Part shown: one piece after another, positions 29,830 through 39,665 of the stretch
Layout: each line of letters begins with the position of its first letter
Position numbering within the stretch: position 1 is the first letter of the stretch
Assembly (NCBI GenBank): GCA_003282145.1
Contig: QBZZ01000002.1
Coordinates: 62,001 to 126,000 of the forward strand
DNA from: SAR116 cluster bacterium AG-337-N21
GTDB lineage: Bacteria; Pseudomonadota; Alphaproteobacteria; Puniceispirillales; Marisalimonadaceae
Reading direction: 5' to 3'
DNA length: 64,000 nt
The notes under the pieces: generated by a model
Database searches by the model: none
Told to the model about the DNA's origin: nothing
The model's input: the letters and a program-made list of their open reading frames with translations, nothing else
Made by a program: the position numbers and the translations under genes

Positions 29830-30039
29830 TTATTCTAAATCTATATCAAGTATAGTCATATTAAAATGATAGCAAGTTTCACCGTCTTCATTATCTTCAA
29901 AAACTACTCCAAGAAATTCACCATTATGAGTTATGTCGGCTGAATCTATTTTGTTTTCTCTGCCCTCAACTTTTATATGCTTTGAACCTAATGATTTTCT
30001 TAAATAATTTTGAATTTTACTAATTGTATTTCTGTCCAT
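29830..30039 (-). CDS. DUF3126 family protein
   Basis: IQNYLRKSLGSKHIKVEGRENKIDSADITHNGEFLGVVFEDNEDGETCYHFNMTIL. Confidence 0.72.
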   Translation of the reverse strand: MDRNTISKIQNYLRKSLGSKHIKVEGRENKIDSADITHNGEFLGVVFEDNEDGETCYHFNMTILDIDLE

Positions 30040-30107
30040 TCTAATTCCTCAACTTAATAATGAAATTGACTAATAAATTAACTGTATGACTGAAGATATA
30101 TATTACA

Positions 30108-30524
30108 TCATAAATATTTCCTTATACTTAATTTTCTTTCAAATTTTGATAAGATAGTAGATATTTTATTGCTTTTGTTAATAATTTCATAATCCTTTAT
30201 AATAAAAAAATCAGGCATATTTCGAAAGCCTTTAAAACTTTTTTTAATTATTTGATACATAGGTTTATCATGTGAATGTTTATATATTGAAAAAATGGCT
30301 GTGTTTGCCATACTATCTAAAGCATAATCTTTCCATAATCCTTTAGTAACCTGTTTGCTATACAAATTTAATATAGAAGTTAGTTCGTACTTTGAAAAAA
30401 AAATGAATTTTTTATTATTTTTATTAATAAAGCTAGCAGTATTACTTAACTTCAATTTTTCAACTTTATTAAAGTTTTTTTTTTCGTTTAGCTTGATGAT
30501 ATTCATAATTATTTCCCATTTCAC
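30108..30524 (-). CDS. DUF2794-like protein
   Basis: FSKYELTSILNLYSKQVTKGLWKDYALDSMANTAIFSIYKHSHDKPMYQIIK resembles the alphaproteobacterial DUF2794 pattern. Confidence 0.7.
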   Translation of the reverse strand: MKWEIIMNIIKLNEKKNFNKVEKLKLSNTASFINKNNKKFIFFSKYELTSILNLYSKQVTKGLWKDYALDSMANTAIFSIYKHSHDKPMYQIIKKSFKGFRNMPDFFIIKDYEIINKSNKISTILSKFERKLSIRKYL

Positions 30525-30644
30525 AATATTCTATAATTGAAATCATATAATTGTCTAATTATAATGATATTCATTTGATATTTTTTTGATATAAGTCTAA
30601 GAATATTTAATTTTATTATAATATACTAATGTGCGGATTTATAT

Positions 30645-31295
30645 ATGGCAGATATTTTTGACGAAGTCTCTGAAGAACTTAAACAGGACCGATTAGTTCA
30701 AATTTGGAAAAAAAATTCTAAATACATAATTTCATTTTTTTTTATTATTGTCGTTTTAATCATTTCTTTTCAACTCTTCTTAAACTGGAATGAAAAAAAA
30801 TTAGAGGTAAGTTCTCAACAATTTTTTAATGCATTAGAAAAACTAGAAGAAAAAAAATATGAAGAAAGTTTTAAGATATTTTTGAAAAGTTCTACTGAAG
30901 AAAATGAAGGTTACAGAGTTTTGTCTCTTTTTGGTCTTGCAGAAACTAATTTCAAAAAAGGTAATATTGAAGAAATGTCATTAAATTACAAAAATATATA
31001 CGAAGATACTAACATAGACTTATATTATAGGGATTTGTCTCGTATATTGAGTGTAATGAAAGACAATGTTAGCACGTTTGATAAGCAAATAAATATCTTA
31101 AAACCAATATTAAATAGCCCTAGTAAATTACAATTGTTGGCAGCTGAATTAGAAATTATGTTGTATGTAAGATCTGGAAATGTGAATGATGCTTTTACTA
31201 AAATTAAAAACTTACTTAAAAGACCAGATATTAGTTTAGAACAAAAAAGTAGGCTAGAACTTTTAAATAAAATTTATATCTCTAATGCAAAATAA
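30645..31295 (+). CDS. TPR/YfgM-like membrane protein
   Basis: IFDEVSEELKQDRLVQIWKKNSKYIISFFFIIVVLIISF; followed by bamB and der. Confidence 0.8.
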   Translation: MADIFDEVSEELKQDRLVQIWKKNSKYIISFFFIIVVLIISFQLFLNWNEKKLEVSSQQFFNALEKLEEKKYEESFKIFLKSSTEENEGYRVLSLFGLAETNFKKGNIEEMSLNYKNIYEDTNIDLYYRDLSRILSVMKDNVSTFDKQINILKPILNSPSKLQLLAAELEIMLYVRSGNVNDAFTKIKNLLKRPDISLEQKSRLELLNKIYISNAK

Positions 31296-32592
31296 AAATT
31301 TATTAATTATAACATTTGTACTTTTTTTAGGGTGCTCCTCAGATAAAGACACCAAATTACAAAATGCTGTAAATATATTTAATAATGACAATGAATTGTC
31401 ATCTATAATTAACCAAAAACAGGACGCTAAACTTGATTTTGTTAGAAATATTAAAAATATATCTAATGCAAAATCCTATAATTTAACAAACTCCTTTATA
31501 AAATTTCCTTTAACTAAAAGCTGGCAAGTTAACACTAATCAAATGATAGACGATAAAAACCCTTACTTACCGGATCCAATATATTTGTCTCAAAACTTAT
31601 TTTTGTTAAATAATTATGGTGTTTTATATAAAATTGAAGCTAATAATGGCAAAGTTATTTGGAATAAATCAATTTTTAAAAATTTAGAAAATACAATTAT
31701 AGGAACCCCAGCTCTCTCCGGTAAATTATCAAATGACGGTAAAGTAACTATTTATTCCCACAATGGATATGACGAAATTCGAGCTATTAACGGTGATGAT
31801 GGAGAGCTTATATGGAAGAAAAAACATTATTTACCAATTAGGGGTGGAATTACTTCCTATAAAAACTCAATATTAATCAGTGATTTTGACGGGAATATTT
31901 TATCAATTAATGATGAAAACGGAACAACTAATTGGAGTGTGTTTTTAGGAAGTGATTACAATTCAGTTTATACAAGCGCCAGGCCTATTGTAGCTCAAAA
32001 TAAAATTATAGTACCTGGAACGGGAGGTGCATTTTTTATTCTTTCAGGTGACAAAGGACAAGTTTTGTGGAATGAAAATATTTCTTCAAACAAACAATTA
32101 CCTAAAATATTTCATTCCGGAGACATAATTGCTAATCCAATTTATTATAAAGGCGTAGTATATATAGTTTCACAGTCAGGTTTTACTGCAGCGTTTGATA
32201 TAGATACATCCGAAGAGCTTTGGAATATACCTGTGGGAGGAATTGAAACTCCTACACTTTCTGGAGAAACTATTTTTGTTAATGGAAATATGGGACTTTT
32301 AGCTGCTATAGATATTAAATCTGGTAAACTTAGGTGGAAAAAAAAATACCCTTCCTATATCAATGAAAACTCTTTATTTTCAGATAAAAAGATTGCTATA
32401 TACAAAGGTCCAACATTAGCAGGCTCTAAAATTCTACTTTCTAATTTAGAAGGAAAAATTATTATTATAGACGCTAATAACGGGAATGAAATTAATACAC
32501 TTGATATTAATGAGTTGGCACTTGCTCCTATTCCAGTTGATAAAAAGATCTTTTTCCTCACTAAAAAAGGAAAATTATTAGCTTACAAATAA
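31285..32592 (+). CDS. bamB: outer membrane assembly lipoprotein BamB (PQQ-like beta-propeller)
   Basis: Lipobox LFLGCSSD; repeated NGKVIW/DGELIWKK/SGKLRWKK propeller motifs. Confidence 0.9.
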   Translation: MQNKNLLIITFVLFLGCSSDKDTKLQNAVNIFNNDNELSSIINQKQDAKLDFVRNIKNISNAKSYNLTNSFIKFPLTKSWQVNTNQMIDDKNPYLPDPIYLSQNLFLLNNYGVLYKIEANNGKVIWNKSIFKNLENTIIGTPALSGKLSNDGKVTIYSHNGYDEIRAINGDDGELIWKKKHYLPIRGGITSYKNSILISDFDGNILSINDENGTTNWSVFLGSDYNSVYTSARPIVAQNKIIVPGTGGAFFILSGDKGQVLWNENISSNKQLPKIFHSGDIIANPIYYKGVVYIVSQSGFTAAFDIDTSEELWNIPVGGIETPTLSGETIFVNGNMGLLAAIDIKSGKLRWKKKYPSYINENSLFSDKKIAIYKGPTLAGSKILLSNLEGKIIIIDANNGNEINTLDINELALAPIPVDKKIFFLTKKGKLLAYK

Positions 32593-32623
32593 TGCCAATT
32601 ATGAAATCTTTAAGGTCATCAAA

Positions 32624-33976
32624 ATGTTGAAGATTGTACTAGTAGGAAGACCCAATGTTGGCAAATCAACTTTGTTTAATCGTTTGGTGCGTTCAGATAA
32701 AGCGATAGTTAACAACCAACCTGGTGTGACAAGAGATAGAAAATACGGCAAAGGTACATTAGTTGACCTAAATTTTACTTTGATTGACACAGCCGGGATT
32801 AATGATGCATTCAAAGAGAAAGTTGAAAATGAAAGTAAAGCTCAGACTTTAATAGCCCTTGAAGACTCTGACATAGTTATTTTTGTTATAGATGGTAGAG
32901 TTGGTGTTTTACCAGTTGAAAAAATGTATGCTAAAAGCTTAATGAAAACTGATAAACCAACAATTATTTTAGTTAATAAAAGTGAAGGAACTAGGGGAGA
33001 GCTGGGTTTAAGTGAAAGTGTTTCACTTGGCTTTGATGATGTTATTCCTTTTTCTGCAGAACATGGAGAGGGTTTATCTGATTTATATGATTGTCTAAAA
33101 GAAAAGATAAAGTATCAAAATAGAAAAATTGATGAGAATAATGGTTTCAATATTCATGAAAAAAAATCATCGATAAGAATTGGAATTATTGGCCGTCCAA
33201 ATACGGGAAAATCTACATTAATAAATAAAATCATAGGTCAAAAAAGATTAGTTACTGGTGTTGAGGCAGGAATTACTAGGGATGCTATTGAAGTTTTATG
33301 GAACTATAATAACGAATTAATATCTATTATTGACACTGCAGGATTAAGGAGGAAGGCAAAGGTTATAAACATATTAGAAAAAGATATGGTTAATGATACT
33401 TTAAGAACTATTAAATACAGTGATATTTGTATTTTGCTCATTGATGCTTCAAAAGGTATTGATAAACAAGATTTAACTATTGCGCGTATGATTATTGGAG
33501 AAGGGAGAGGTTTGATTATTGGAGCAAATATGTGGGATAAAGTATTAGATAAAAACATAATTAAAAATGAAATAATTAATAAGCTAAAAATTTCTTTATC
33601 TCAAATTAAAAAAATATCCATTGTTTTTATATCTGGTCTACAAAGTCAAGGTATAGAAAAATTATTTGAAATGGTTTTAGATATTAAAAAAAGATCAAAT
33701 ACTAGAATTTCAACTGGAAAACTAAATAGATGGTTAGCTCCCATTATTGAAAATAACCCTCCCCCGTTATTTAAGGGTAAAAAAAATAATATTAGATATA
33801 TTACACAAGTTAATGTTAAACCTCCTACCTTTGCGGTATTTATGTCAAGTCCTGATAATCTCCAAAAGAGTTATAAACGTTTTTTAGCAGCATCAATTAT
33901 GGAGGACTTTAATTTATATGGATTGCCTGTAAGAATTATGTATAGAAAAGGAAATAACCCCTACATAGGACAATAA
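32624..33976 (+). CDS. der: ribosome-associated GTPase Der (EngA)
   Basis: Two GTPase domains: VGRPNVGKSTLFNRL and IGRPNTGKSTLINKI; C-terminal KH-like region. Confidence 0.97.
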   Translation: MLKIVLVGRPNVGKSTLFNRLVRSDKAIVNNQPGVTRDRKYGKGTLVDLNFTLIDTAGINDAFKEKVENESKAQTLIALEDSDIVIFVIDGRVGVLPVEKMYAKSLMKTDKPTIILVNKSEGTRGELGLSESVSLGFDDVIPFSAEHGEGLSDLYDCLKEKIKYQNRKIDENNGFNIHEKKSSIRIGIIGRPNTGKSTLINKIIGQKRLVTGVEAGITRDAIEVLWNYNNELISIIDTAGLRRKAKVINILEKDMVNDTLRTIKYSDICILLIDASKGIDKQDLTIARMIIGEGRGLIIGANMWDKVLDKNIIKNEIINKLKISLSQIKKISIVFISGLQSQGIEKLFEMVLDIKKRSNTRISTGKLNRWLAPIIENNPPPLFKGKKNNIRYITQVNVKPPTFAVFMSSPDNLQKSYKRFLAASIMEDFNLYGLPVRIMYRKGNNPYIGQ

Positions 33977-33983
33977 TAAACTC

Positions 33984-34790
33984 TTAATTGACAGAAACAT
34001 TATCTTGGGCGGGACTTACATTATGGTCAATAGTTGATACATCATCGATGTTAACATTTTCATTGTTTTGATTTTCACTTGTTAAGGCCTCAGTTTGTAT
34101 ACGTAGTTGATTTTCATTCGCAACTTTGCTTTTTTCTAATTTCAATCTTTTGCTTATTATTTTAAGCAAATCATTATCATCTCTTTCAACAGGTTTAAAA
34201 AAACTACCAAGTATTTTTTTCCTTTTCATTAAACCAATAATCTTAATTTCTTTTGTGCATCTTTCTAAATTAACATCTATTTTTTTTGTTGCCACTCCAG
34301 CAATACGTTGATCTATAAATTCTTTTTCCACAGCAGCTCGAATTCTCAAACCTGTATTAGTTTTGATTTTAACTAAACGTGCTACAACAGCATTCGTTCT
34401 TCTAACTACGTCGTCACCAAGTTCTTCTAATTGCATTCGTGAAGGTTTAGGAACTCTTATATGAATGAATTGAGATCCTTCCTCATTCTTAGCAGGAAAA
34501 CCATTTTTCTTTATAAATTCTAACACTTCTTCAATATGCTCTTTATTATAGATCATTAATTGAATTTTCATAGGATCATCTGGTGATTCTACATTACCTA
34601 AATCACCTATTCTCCTTTTACGACCAGTCATTGTTATTTGAAGACTTCGAAAAACTGCAATATTTGCATCCTCTGGTTTAATAACTAGCAAAGATTCAGC
34701 AAACTCTTCGACTGCTCCATCTAAATTTGCTATTGCCTCTGGAGAATAACCTTCATCAGGTAGTTTGGTGATAAAATTTGAGTCATCCAT
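33984..34790 (-). CDS. ribosome recycling factor-like protein encoded downstream of motAB
   Basis: LQITMTGRKRRIGDLGNVESPDDPMKIQLMIYNKEHIEEVLEFIKKNGFPAKNEEGSQFIHIRVPKPSRMQLEELGDDVVRRTNAVVARLVKIKTN aligns along E. coli RRF ([72 protein letters not shown]...). Confidence 0.7.
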   Translation of the reverse strand: MDDSNFITKLPDEGYSPEAIANLDGAVEEFAESLLVIKPEDANIAVFRSLQITMTGRKRRIGDLGNVESPDDPMKIQLMIYNKEHIEEVLEFIKKNGFPAKNEEGSQFIHIRVPKPSRMQLEELGDDVVRRTNAVVARLVKIKTNTGLRIRAAVEKEFIDQRIAGVATKKIDVNLERCTKEIKIIGLMKRKKILGSFFKPVERDDNDLLKIISKRLKLEKSKVANENQLRIQTEALTSENQNNENVNIDDVSTIDHNVSPAQDNVSVN

Positions 34791-34832
34791 TGCTAGTTTC
34801 CAATTAATCTAATTTTAAAAAAATCAAACATA

Positions 34833-36005
34833 TCAATATTTAATTTCAATTTCAATTCTTCGATTTTTTTCTCTTCCTTCTCTTGTGTCATTTTGTTCTA
34901 ATGGTTTCGTCTCACCAAAACTAATTGCCTTTAATTTTTCAGAAGGAATTGTTTTGGCCTTTGACAACTCCTGAACTACACTAGAAGCTCTTGCAGCAGC
35001 TAAATCCCAATTATCTCTATACTGACCTCCAAAAATCAGAGGTACATCATCTGTATGCCCAGAAACATTAACTTGACCTGCACCTTTACCACTAACTTTA
35101 GCAATTTTTTGCATTATAGCTCTTGCTTGTTTTGTTAACTTTGCTGAGCCAGAACTAAATGCACCTGCAGACCCTACTGTAACAACTACTCTGTCTTTTT
35201 CCCTTTGAACTTCAGCTAAACCTTTACCAATTTCTTGTTTTAGTGCAACCCTTAATTGATCTTCACTAAATTCTGCTTTTTGTTTTTTTTCTTGAATTAT
35301 TTTTTCACTTTCAGAATTTTGTTTTTCTAGGTTGCTGACTTGATTTTTAAGAGACTGATTTTCAATAGTTGCGGAGGCCATAGATTTAATATTTTGATCG
35401 ATACCTCCTATAAGCACATCTGTATCAGTTGCTCCTGTATTCTCCCTAGCTGTTTCCACAGCATCAATTGTATCTTTAATTAATTCTGAGATTTCTTCCG
35501 ATGATTTGTTTTCGGTATTAACACTCACCAACACTTTATCATTTATTGTTTCAACTGTTACATTATCAGACTGAATTTGGTCAATTATTTCTTTTCTTAA
35601 TTTTTTAGCGTCTAAGTTTTCTTTAGAATTGCTTTTAGCACTATCACCTTCATCTATTTCTGATTTAAGATCTAAGTTCTTTTGTTCAGAATCTGATGTC
35701 TGTTGTCTTAAATTCTTTGTAACAGAAGGTGCTGGAGACGGACTGAAATTGAGAGATAGAACTGTAGTACCTTTTGGTTGTTCTACAACTGGAACAATTC
35801 TTTGAATTCCAAATGCATTTTTTAAGCTACCACTTATTTGTTTAAATTTAGGAACGTTAAATTCAGCAAAAGATAAAATTAAAACAAAAAATGCCATCAA
35901 AAGAGTTGCCATATCTGCAAAGGTTGCCATCCAAGCAGGAGCCCCTTTTGGAGGGCATTTAGGACATTCTTCTTCTTCTACTTCTTCAACTTGAGCTTCA
36001 GCCAT
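34833..36005 (-). CDS. MotB/PomB-like stator protein with OmpA domain
   Basis: CPPKGAPAWMATFADMATLLMAFFVLILSFAEF; VNVSGHTDDVPL...DNWDLAAARASSVVQEL...NRRIEIEI. Confidence 0.93.
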   Translation of the reverse strand: MAEAQVEEVEEEECPKCPPKGAPAWMATFADMATLLMAFFVLILSFAEFNVPKFKQISGSLKNAFGIQRIVPVVEQPKGTTVLSLNFSPSPAPSVTKNLRQQTSDSEQKNLDLKSEIDEGDSAKSNSKENLDAKKLRKEIIDQIQSDNVTVETINDKVLVSVNTENKSSEEISELIKDTIDAVETARENTGATDTDVLIGGIDQNIKSMASATIENQSLKNQVSNLEKQNSESEKIIQEKKQKAEFSEDQLRVALKQEIGKGLAEVQREKDRVVVTVGSAGAFSSGSAKLTKQARAIMQKIAKVSGKGAGQVNVSGHTDDVPLIFGGQYRDNWDLAAARASSVVQELSKAKTIPSEKLKAISFGETKPLEQNDTREGREKNRRIEIEIKY

Positions 36006-36031
36006 AATATAATCCTATTCAGTCTAAACTT

Positions 36032-36796
36032 TTAAGCCGCTTCTTCAATTTGAGCTTGAATTTTTGGTGGTAAATTTGCAACTAGTTGATCTGTAATATT
36101 TCTTGGACTTTCACCTCTTGATATAAATTTCAACCCCATAACTACCATTTCTCTATATAAAAGTTCATGTGCAGAGTATCCTTCTAACTTAGTCACAATA
36201 GGCATGAAAATACAGTTGGCGATCATAGCACCATATAAAGTCGTTAATAATGCAACAGCCATAGCGGGTCCAATTGCTTTAGGGTCTGCCATGTTGCCCA
36301 ACATTGCAACTAATCCAATTAAGGTTCCAATCATTCCCATCGCAGGAGCTAAATCAACCCAAGCTTGAAAAACACCTGTACTATTTTCATGTCTAGTCTT
36401 CATGGCTTTAAGTTCTCTATTTAATTGATCGGTTAATTTGTTTTCATCCGCTCCATCAACAAGCATTTGCAAACCTTTTTCAAAAAATTTATCAGGAACT
36501 TCTTGACCTTCCAATGCCATCATTCCATCTTTTCTTGCTATTCCTGCTAATTCAGTTAAACGCGTTATTAATTCATCATGTTTTTTTACGCCTGGCATAA
36601 AAACTTTAACTAGGGTCCCAAAAGATGATAAAAATGTTGGTAAAGTTGATCTGTACATAACAGCAAAAAAAGTTCCACCAAAAACAATTAACATAGATGG
36701 GGTGTCAACAAACATTCCTAAACCACCAGATGAGATCATCGCCCCAGCTATCATACCTAGAGTTCCTATTAGACCAATTAGAGAAGCTATATCCAT
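36032..36796 (-). CDS. MotA/PomA-like stator protein
   Basis: MDIASLIGLIGTLGMIAGAM, FQAWVDLAPAMGMIGTLIGLVAMLGNMADPKAIGPAMAVALLTTLYGAMIAN. Confidence 0.94.
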   Translation of the reverse strand: MDIASLIGLIGTLGMIAGAMISSGGLGMFVDTPSMLIVFGGTFFAVMYRSTLPTFLSSFGTLVKVFMPGVKKHDELITRLTELAGIARKDGMMALEGQEVPDKFFEKGLQMLVDGADENKLTDQLNRELKAMKTRHENSTGVFQAWVDLAPAMGMIGTLIGLVAMLGNMADPKAIGPAMAVALLTTLYGAMIANCIFMPIVTKLEGYSAHELLYREMVVMGLKFISRGESPRNITDQLVANLPPKIQAQIEEAA

Positions 36797-36896
36797 TTTT
36801 TTGCCTTTTTAAATATAAAATAATGATATTAGGCACAAATTCTGCAAGAATGAGACCAAACTGTTGTTAAAATAAAAAATATTTTCAGAGGCTTTC

Positions 36897-37391
36897 ATGT
36901 TATTCATTAAAATTTCATTCTACAAGGTCAGTGCATTATTTATAATATTCTTAATAAGCTTAAATATCAACACTGTTTGGGCTAATAATTTTATTTCAAG
37001 AGGACATTATGTTATAGACCTAAGTCAAAAGTTGGAATGGTTGACTTGTCCAGTTGGAATGGTTTGGGAAAATAAAACATGTGTTGGGAACCCTGTGAAA
37101 CTCAAATTTAGTGAAATTGAAACAGCTATATTTCAAGCTAACGAACAACTCAAAGGTAAGTGGAGATTGCCTAATAGAGCAGAATTAGAAAAAATAATTT
37201 GTAAAAAGTGTAAAAAAGTCAAAATTAATAAAGAAATATTCCCCAATACACCACCAGAGTCCTTTTGGACAAGTGAAAAAAATCCATGGCAACCAAAATT
37301 TCTGTGGACAGTAAATTTTTATACTGGTCATACTTTTGGAAGATTTCCAGGTTTTATTCCTAATTATGTTAGGCTAGTTCGTGATCGGTAA
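36897..37391 (+). CDS. DUF1566 domain-containing protein
   Basis: Signal peptide; KGKWRLPNRAELEKI...SFWTSEKNPWQPKFLWTVNFYTG...YVRLVRD. Confidence 0.8.
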   Translation: MLFIKISFYKVSALFIIFLISLNINTVWANNFISRGHYVIDLSQKLEWLTCPVGMVWENKTCVGNPVKLKFSEIETAIFQANEQLKGKWRLPNRAELEKIICKKCKKVKINKEIFPNTPPESFWTSEKNPWQPKFLWTVNFYTGHTFGRFPGFIPNYVRLVRDR

Positions 37392-37395
37392 TATA

Positions 37396-37665
37396 TTAAT
37401 TTTGTTTCTTTTCTAAAAAGTATTTTGTCAATTTTATAAAGAACATTATTAAACCTAAAGATATTATTGAAATGGCAGCATTTAATGGTGTAACAAAGTT
37501 TAAATAATGTAACTTATCACTTTGAATTAAAGCTATTATAATTATGAAAACAACACTAAGCAAAAATATACGAATTATTTGACAATTTTGACATTTTTGC
37601 TCTGCTTTAATTTCTTTAGAAGATTTTAAAATTTTATTAATACCTCTCAAATAATATAAAAACAT
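37396..37665 (-). CDS. small hypothetical membrane protein
   Basis: 89-aa ORF with two predicted TM segments. Confidence 0.5.
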   Translation of the reverse strand: MFLYYLRGINKILKSSKEIKAEQKCQNCQIIRIFLLSVVFIIIIALIQSDKLHYLNFVTPLNAAISIISLGLIMFFIKLTKYFLEKKQN

Positions 37666-37897
37666 ATGTCAATTAATTGACGTTTAAGAATAATTATAAC
37701 AAAAATAATTTAAATTTAAAAATTAATTTTAAAAATAATAAAATATAATGCAATAGTACTCTATATTAACTACTTTATTTTTTAATAATTAAAAATTCAT
37801 TTTCAGTCATTTTTTTGTCATATTTTTTTGTCAAATTATGATTTTGCATTTACATAATATTCCTGCTTTCTTTTCTTCACTGACAAAATAAAAAAAA

Positions 37898-39400
37898 GTG
37901 GAGGTTGAAATGAAATTAGCTCAACAGTTAAAAATTAAACAAAACCAGTCATTAATCATGACACCTCAGTTACAACAAGCTATTAAATTGTTACAACTAA
38001 CTAACATTGAACTGACTGAATTTATTGATAAAGCACAAATGGAAAATCCGTTCTTACAAGAAAAAAAAGAATTATCACAGAATAAACTTCTAGATAATGA
38101 AAACATAAACCCAAATGTTTGCGAGAATTTAAATGATACTTCTGATTTATTGCAAAAGGAAAATAAAATTGATTTAGAAAATACTTTTGACTCTCATTTA
38201 TCTTCAAATGCAAATGATGAAAATAAAAAATTATATGATAGGGAAATTCTTAAATCAGGGAATATTATATCTGCAGGTGAAGTAATAGAAAAAACATTAA
38301 AAAACAAAATTTCTTTAAAAGAATATTTAGTAAATCAAATTAATATTGAGTTCAAAAATATAGATCATAAAGACATTGCTATTGGAATGGTTGACTATTT
38401 ACATCCTAGTGGGTGGTTCACATCGAAAATAATTGAGGTAGCGGAAGATTTAAATGTAAAGAGTGATATAATATTGAACACACTTCAAAAATTAAAAACA
38501 CTAGAACCAGTTGGAATATTCTCTGAAAATTTATCTGAGTGTTTAAAATATCAATTAATTGATAAAAAGTGTTATAACAAAAGTTATGAAATTCTTTTGA
38601 AAAATCTAAAATTTTTACCTGCTGGTAAATTTAAACAGATTAGTAAGTTGTGTAACGTTTCTGAAAAAGAACTTTTTAGAATGATTAAAATTATCAAAAC
38701 TTTAAACCCAAAACCTGCTGAACAATATCACGAAGATAATATGATTGTAGATCAACCAGATATAATTGTGTCAAAATCCGAAAAGGGTTGGCGTATTGAT
38801 TTAAATAAATCGAATTTGCCATCTGTAGAAATTGATGAGGATTACATTACCGAAATTAGTAATTATAATTTTGACGAAAAAGGCACTAACTTTGCTAATG
38901 AAAAAATAGGAGAAGCACGTTGGTTAAAAAAAGCTGTAGAACAAAGAAATAAAACAATCATAAAAGTTACTGCAGAGATTGTTAAAAAACAAGTTGGTTT
39001 TTTTAGGCATGGCCTTAATCATATGAAACCTATGATACTTAAAGACATATCTGACGCTATAGGAATGCATGAAAGTACAGTTTCAAGAGTAACTAATAGT
39101 AAATTAATTTTGACTGAATGGGGAGTAATGCCGTTAAAAAACTTTTTTTCTGCTTCTATTGCCAGTTCAGAAAATACAGAAACGCATGCTGCTTCAGCAG
39201 TAAGAGAGACAATAAAAATGTTAATTTCTTCTGAAATTGCTGCCAAACCCTTGAGCGATGATAAATTAGCTGGAATATTAAATAAGGAAGGGATGGATGT
39301 TGCAAGAAGGACTGTAGCTAAGTATAGAGATATGCTTAATATACCTTCTAGTTCTCAAAGAAGAAGGGAGGCAAGATTACAAAGTCTTGCTGCTGGTTAA
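37898..39400 (+). CDS. rpoN: RNA polymerase sigma-54 factor
   Basis: LAQQLKIKQNQSLIMTPQLQQAIKLLQL; C-terminal RpoN box ARRTVAKYRDMLNIPSSSQRR. Confidence 0.96.
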   Translation: MEVEMKLAQQLKIKQNQSLIMTPQLQQAIKLLQLTNIELTEFIDKAQMENPFLQEKKELSQNKLLDNENINPNVCENLNDTSDLLQKENKIDLENTFDSHLSSNANDENKKLYDREILKSGNIISAGEVIEKTLKNKISLKEYLVNQINIEFKNIDHKDIAIGMVDYLHPSGWFTSKIIEVAEDLNVKSDIILNTLQKLKTLEPVGIFSENLSECLKYQLIDKKCYNKSYEILLKNLKFLPAGKFKQISKLCNVSEKELFRMIKIIKTLNPKPAEQYHEDNMIVDQPDIIVSKSEKGWRIDLNKSNLPSVEIDEDYITEISNYNFDEKGTNFANEKIGEARWLKKAVEQRNKTIIKVTAEIVKKQVGFFRHGLNHMKPMILKDISDAIGMHESTVSRVTNSKLILTEWGVMPLKNFFSASIASSENTETHAASAVRETIKMLISSEIAAKPLSDDKLAGILNKEGMDVARRTVAKYRDMLNIPSSSQRRREARLQSLAAG

Positions 39401-39410
39401 GCTAGTAATA

Positions 39411-39653
39411 TTAATATTCAAGATTTAAATTATTTTCTGGGAGATTTGTGTTACTATAAAATATACTTTTTAAAGGGATGTTGTTTTCAAAATTCTTTGT
39501 ACCTTTTTGATCGAAATAATCAATTTTTATGAAATATTCGTTAATATTATTTAATATTTTTTTTTGTGTATCAATTTTTGACTTATTAGTTTGTTCTGAC
39601 AACATAATCCAATTTCCTTGTGTATTGTGAAGTAAATGCACAAGTTGTGCCAA
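39411..39653 (-). CDS. hypothetical protein
   Basis: 80-aa ORF, no family recognised. Confidence 0.35.
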   Translation of the reverse strand: MAQLVHLLHNTQGNWIMLSEQTNKSKIDTQKKILNNINEYFIKIDYFDQKGTKNFENNIPLKSIFYSNTNLPENNLNLEY

Positions 39654-39665
39654 AAAAATTACAAT

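Noticed and set aside
33984-36796. Complete flagellar locus around motAB
   Set aside because: No other flagellar genes in the window; only the stator pair and the RRF-like gene are present.
37790-37850. TTTTTTTGTCA direct repeats upstream of rpoN
   Set aside because: Low-complexity AT-rich sequence; too weak to call a regulatory element.
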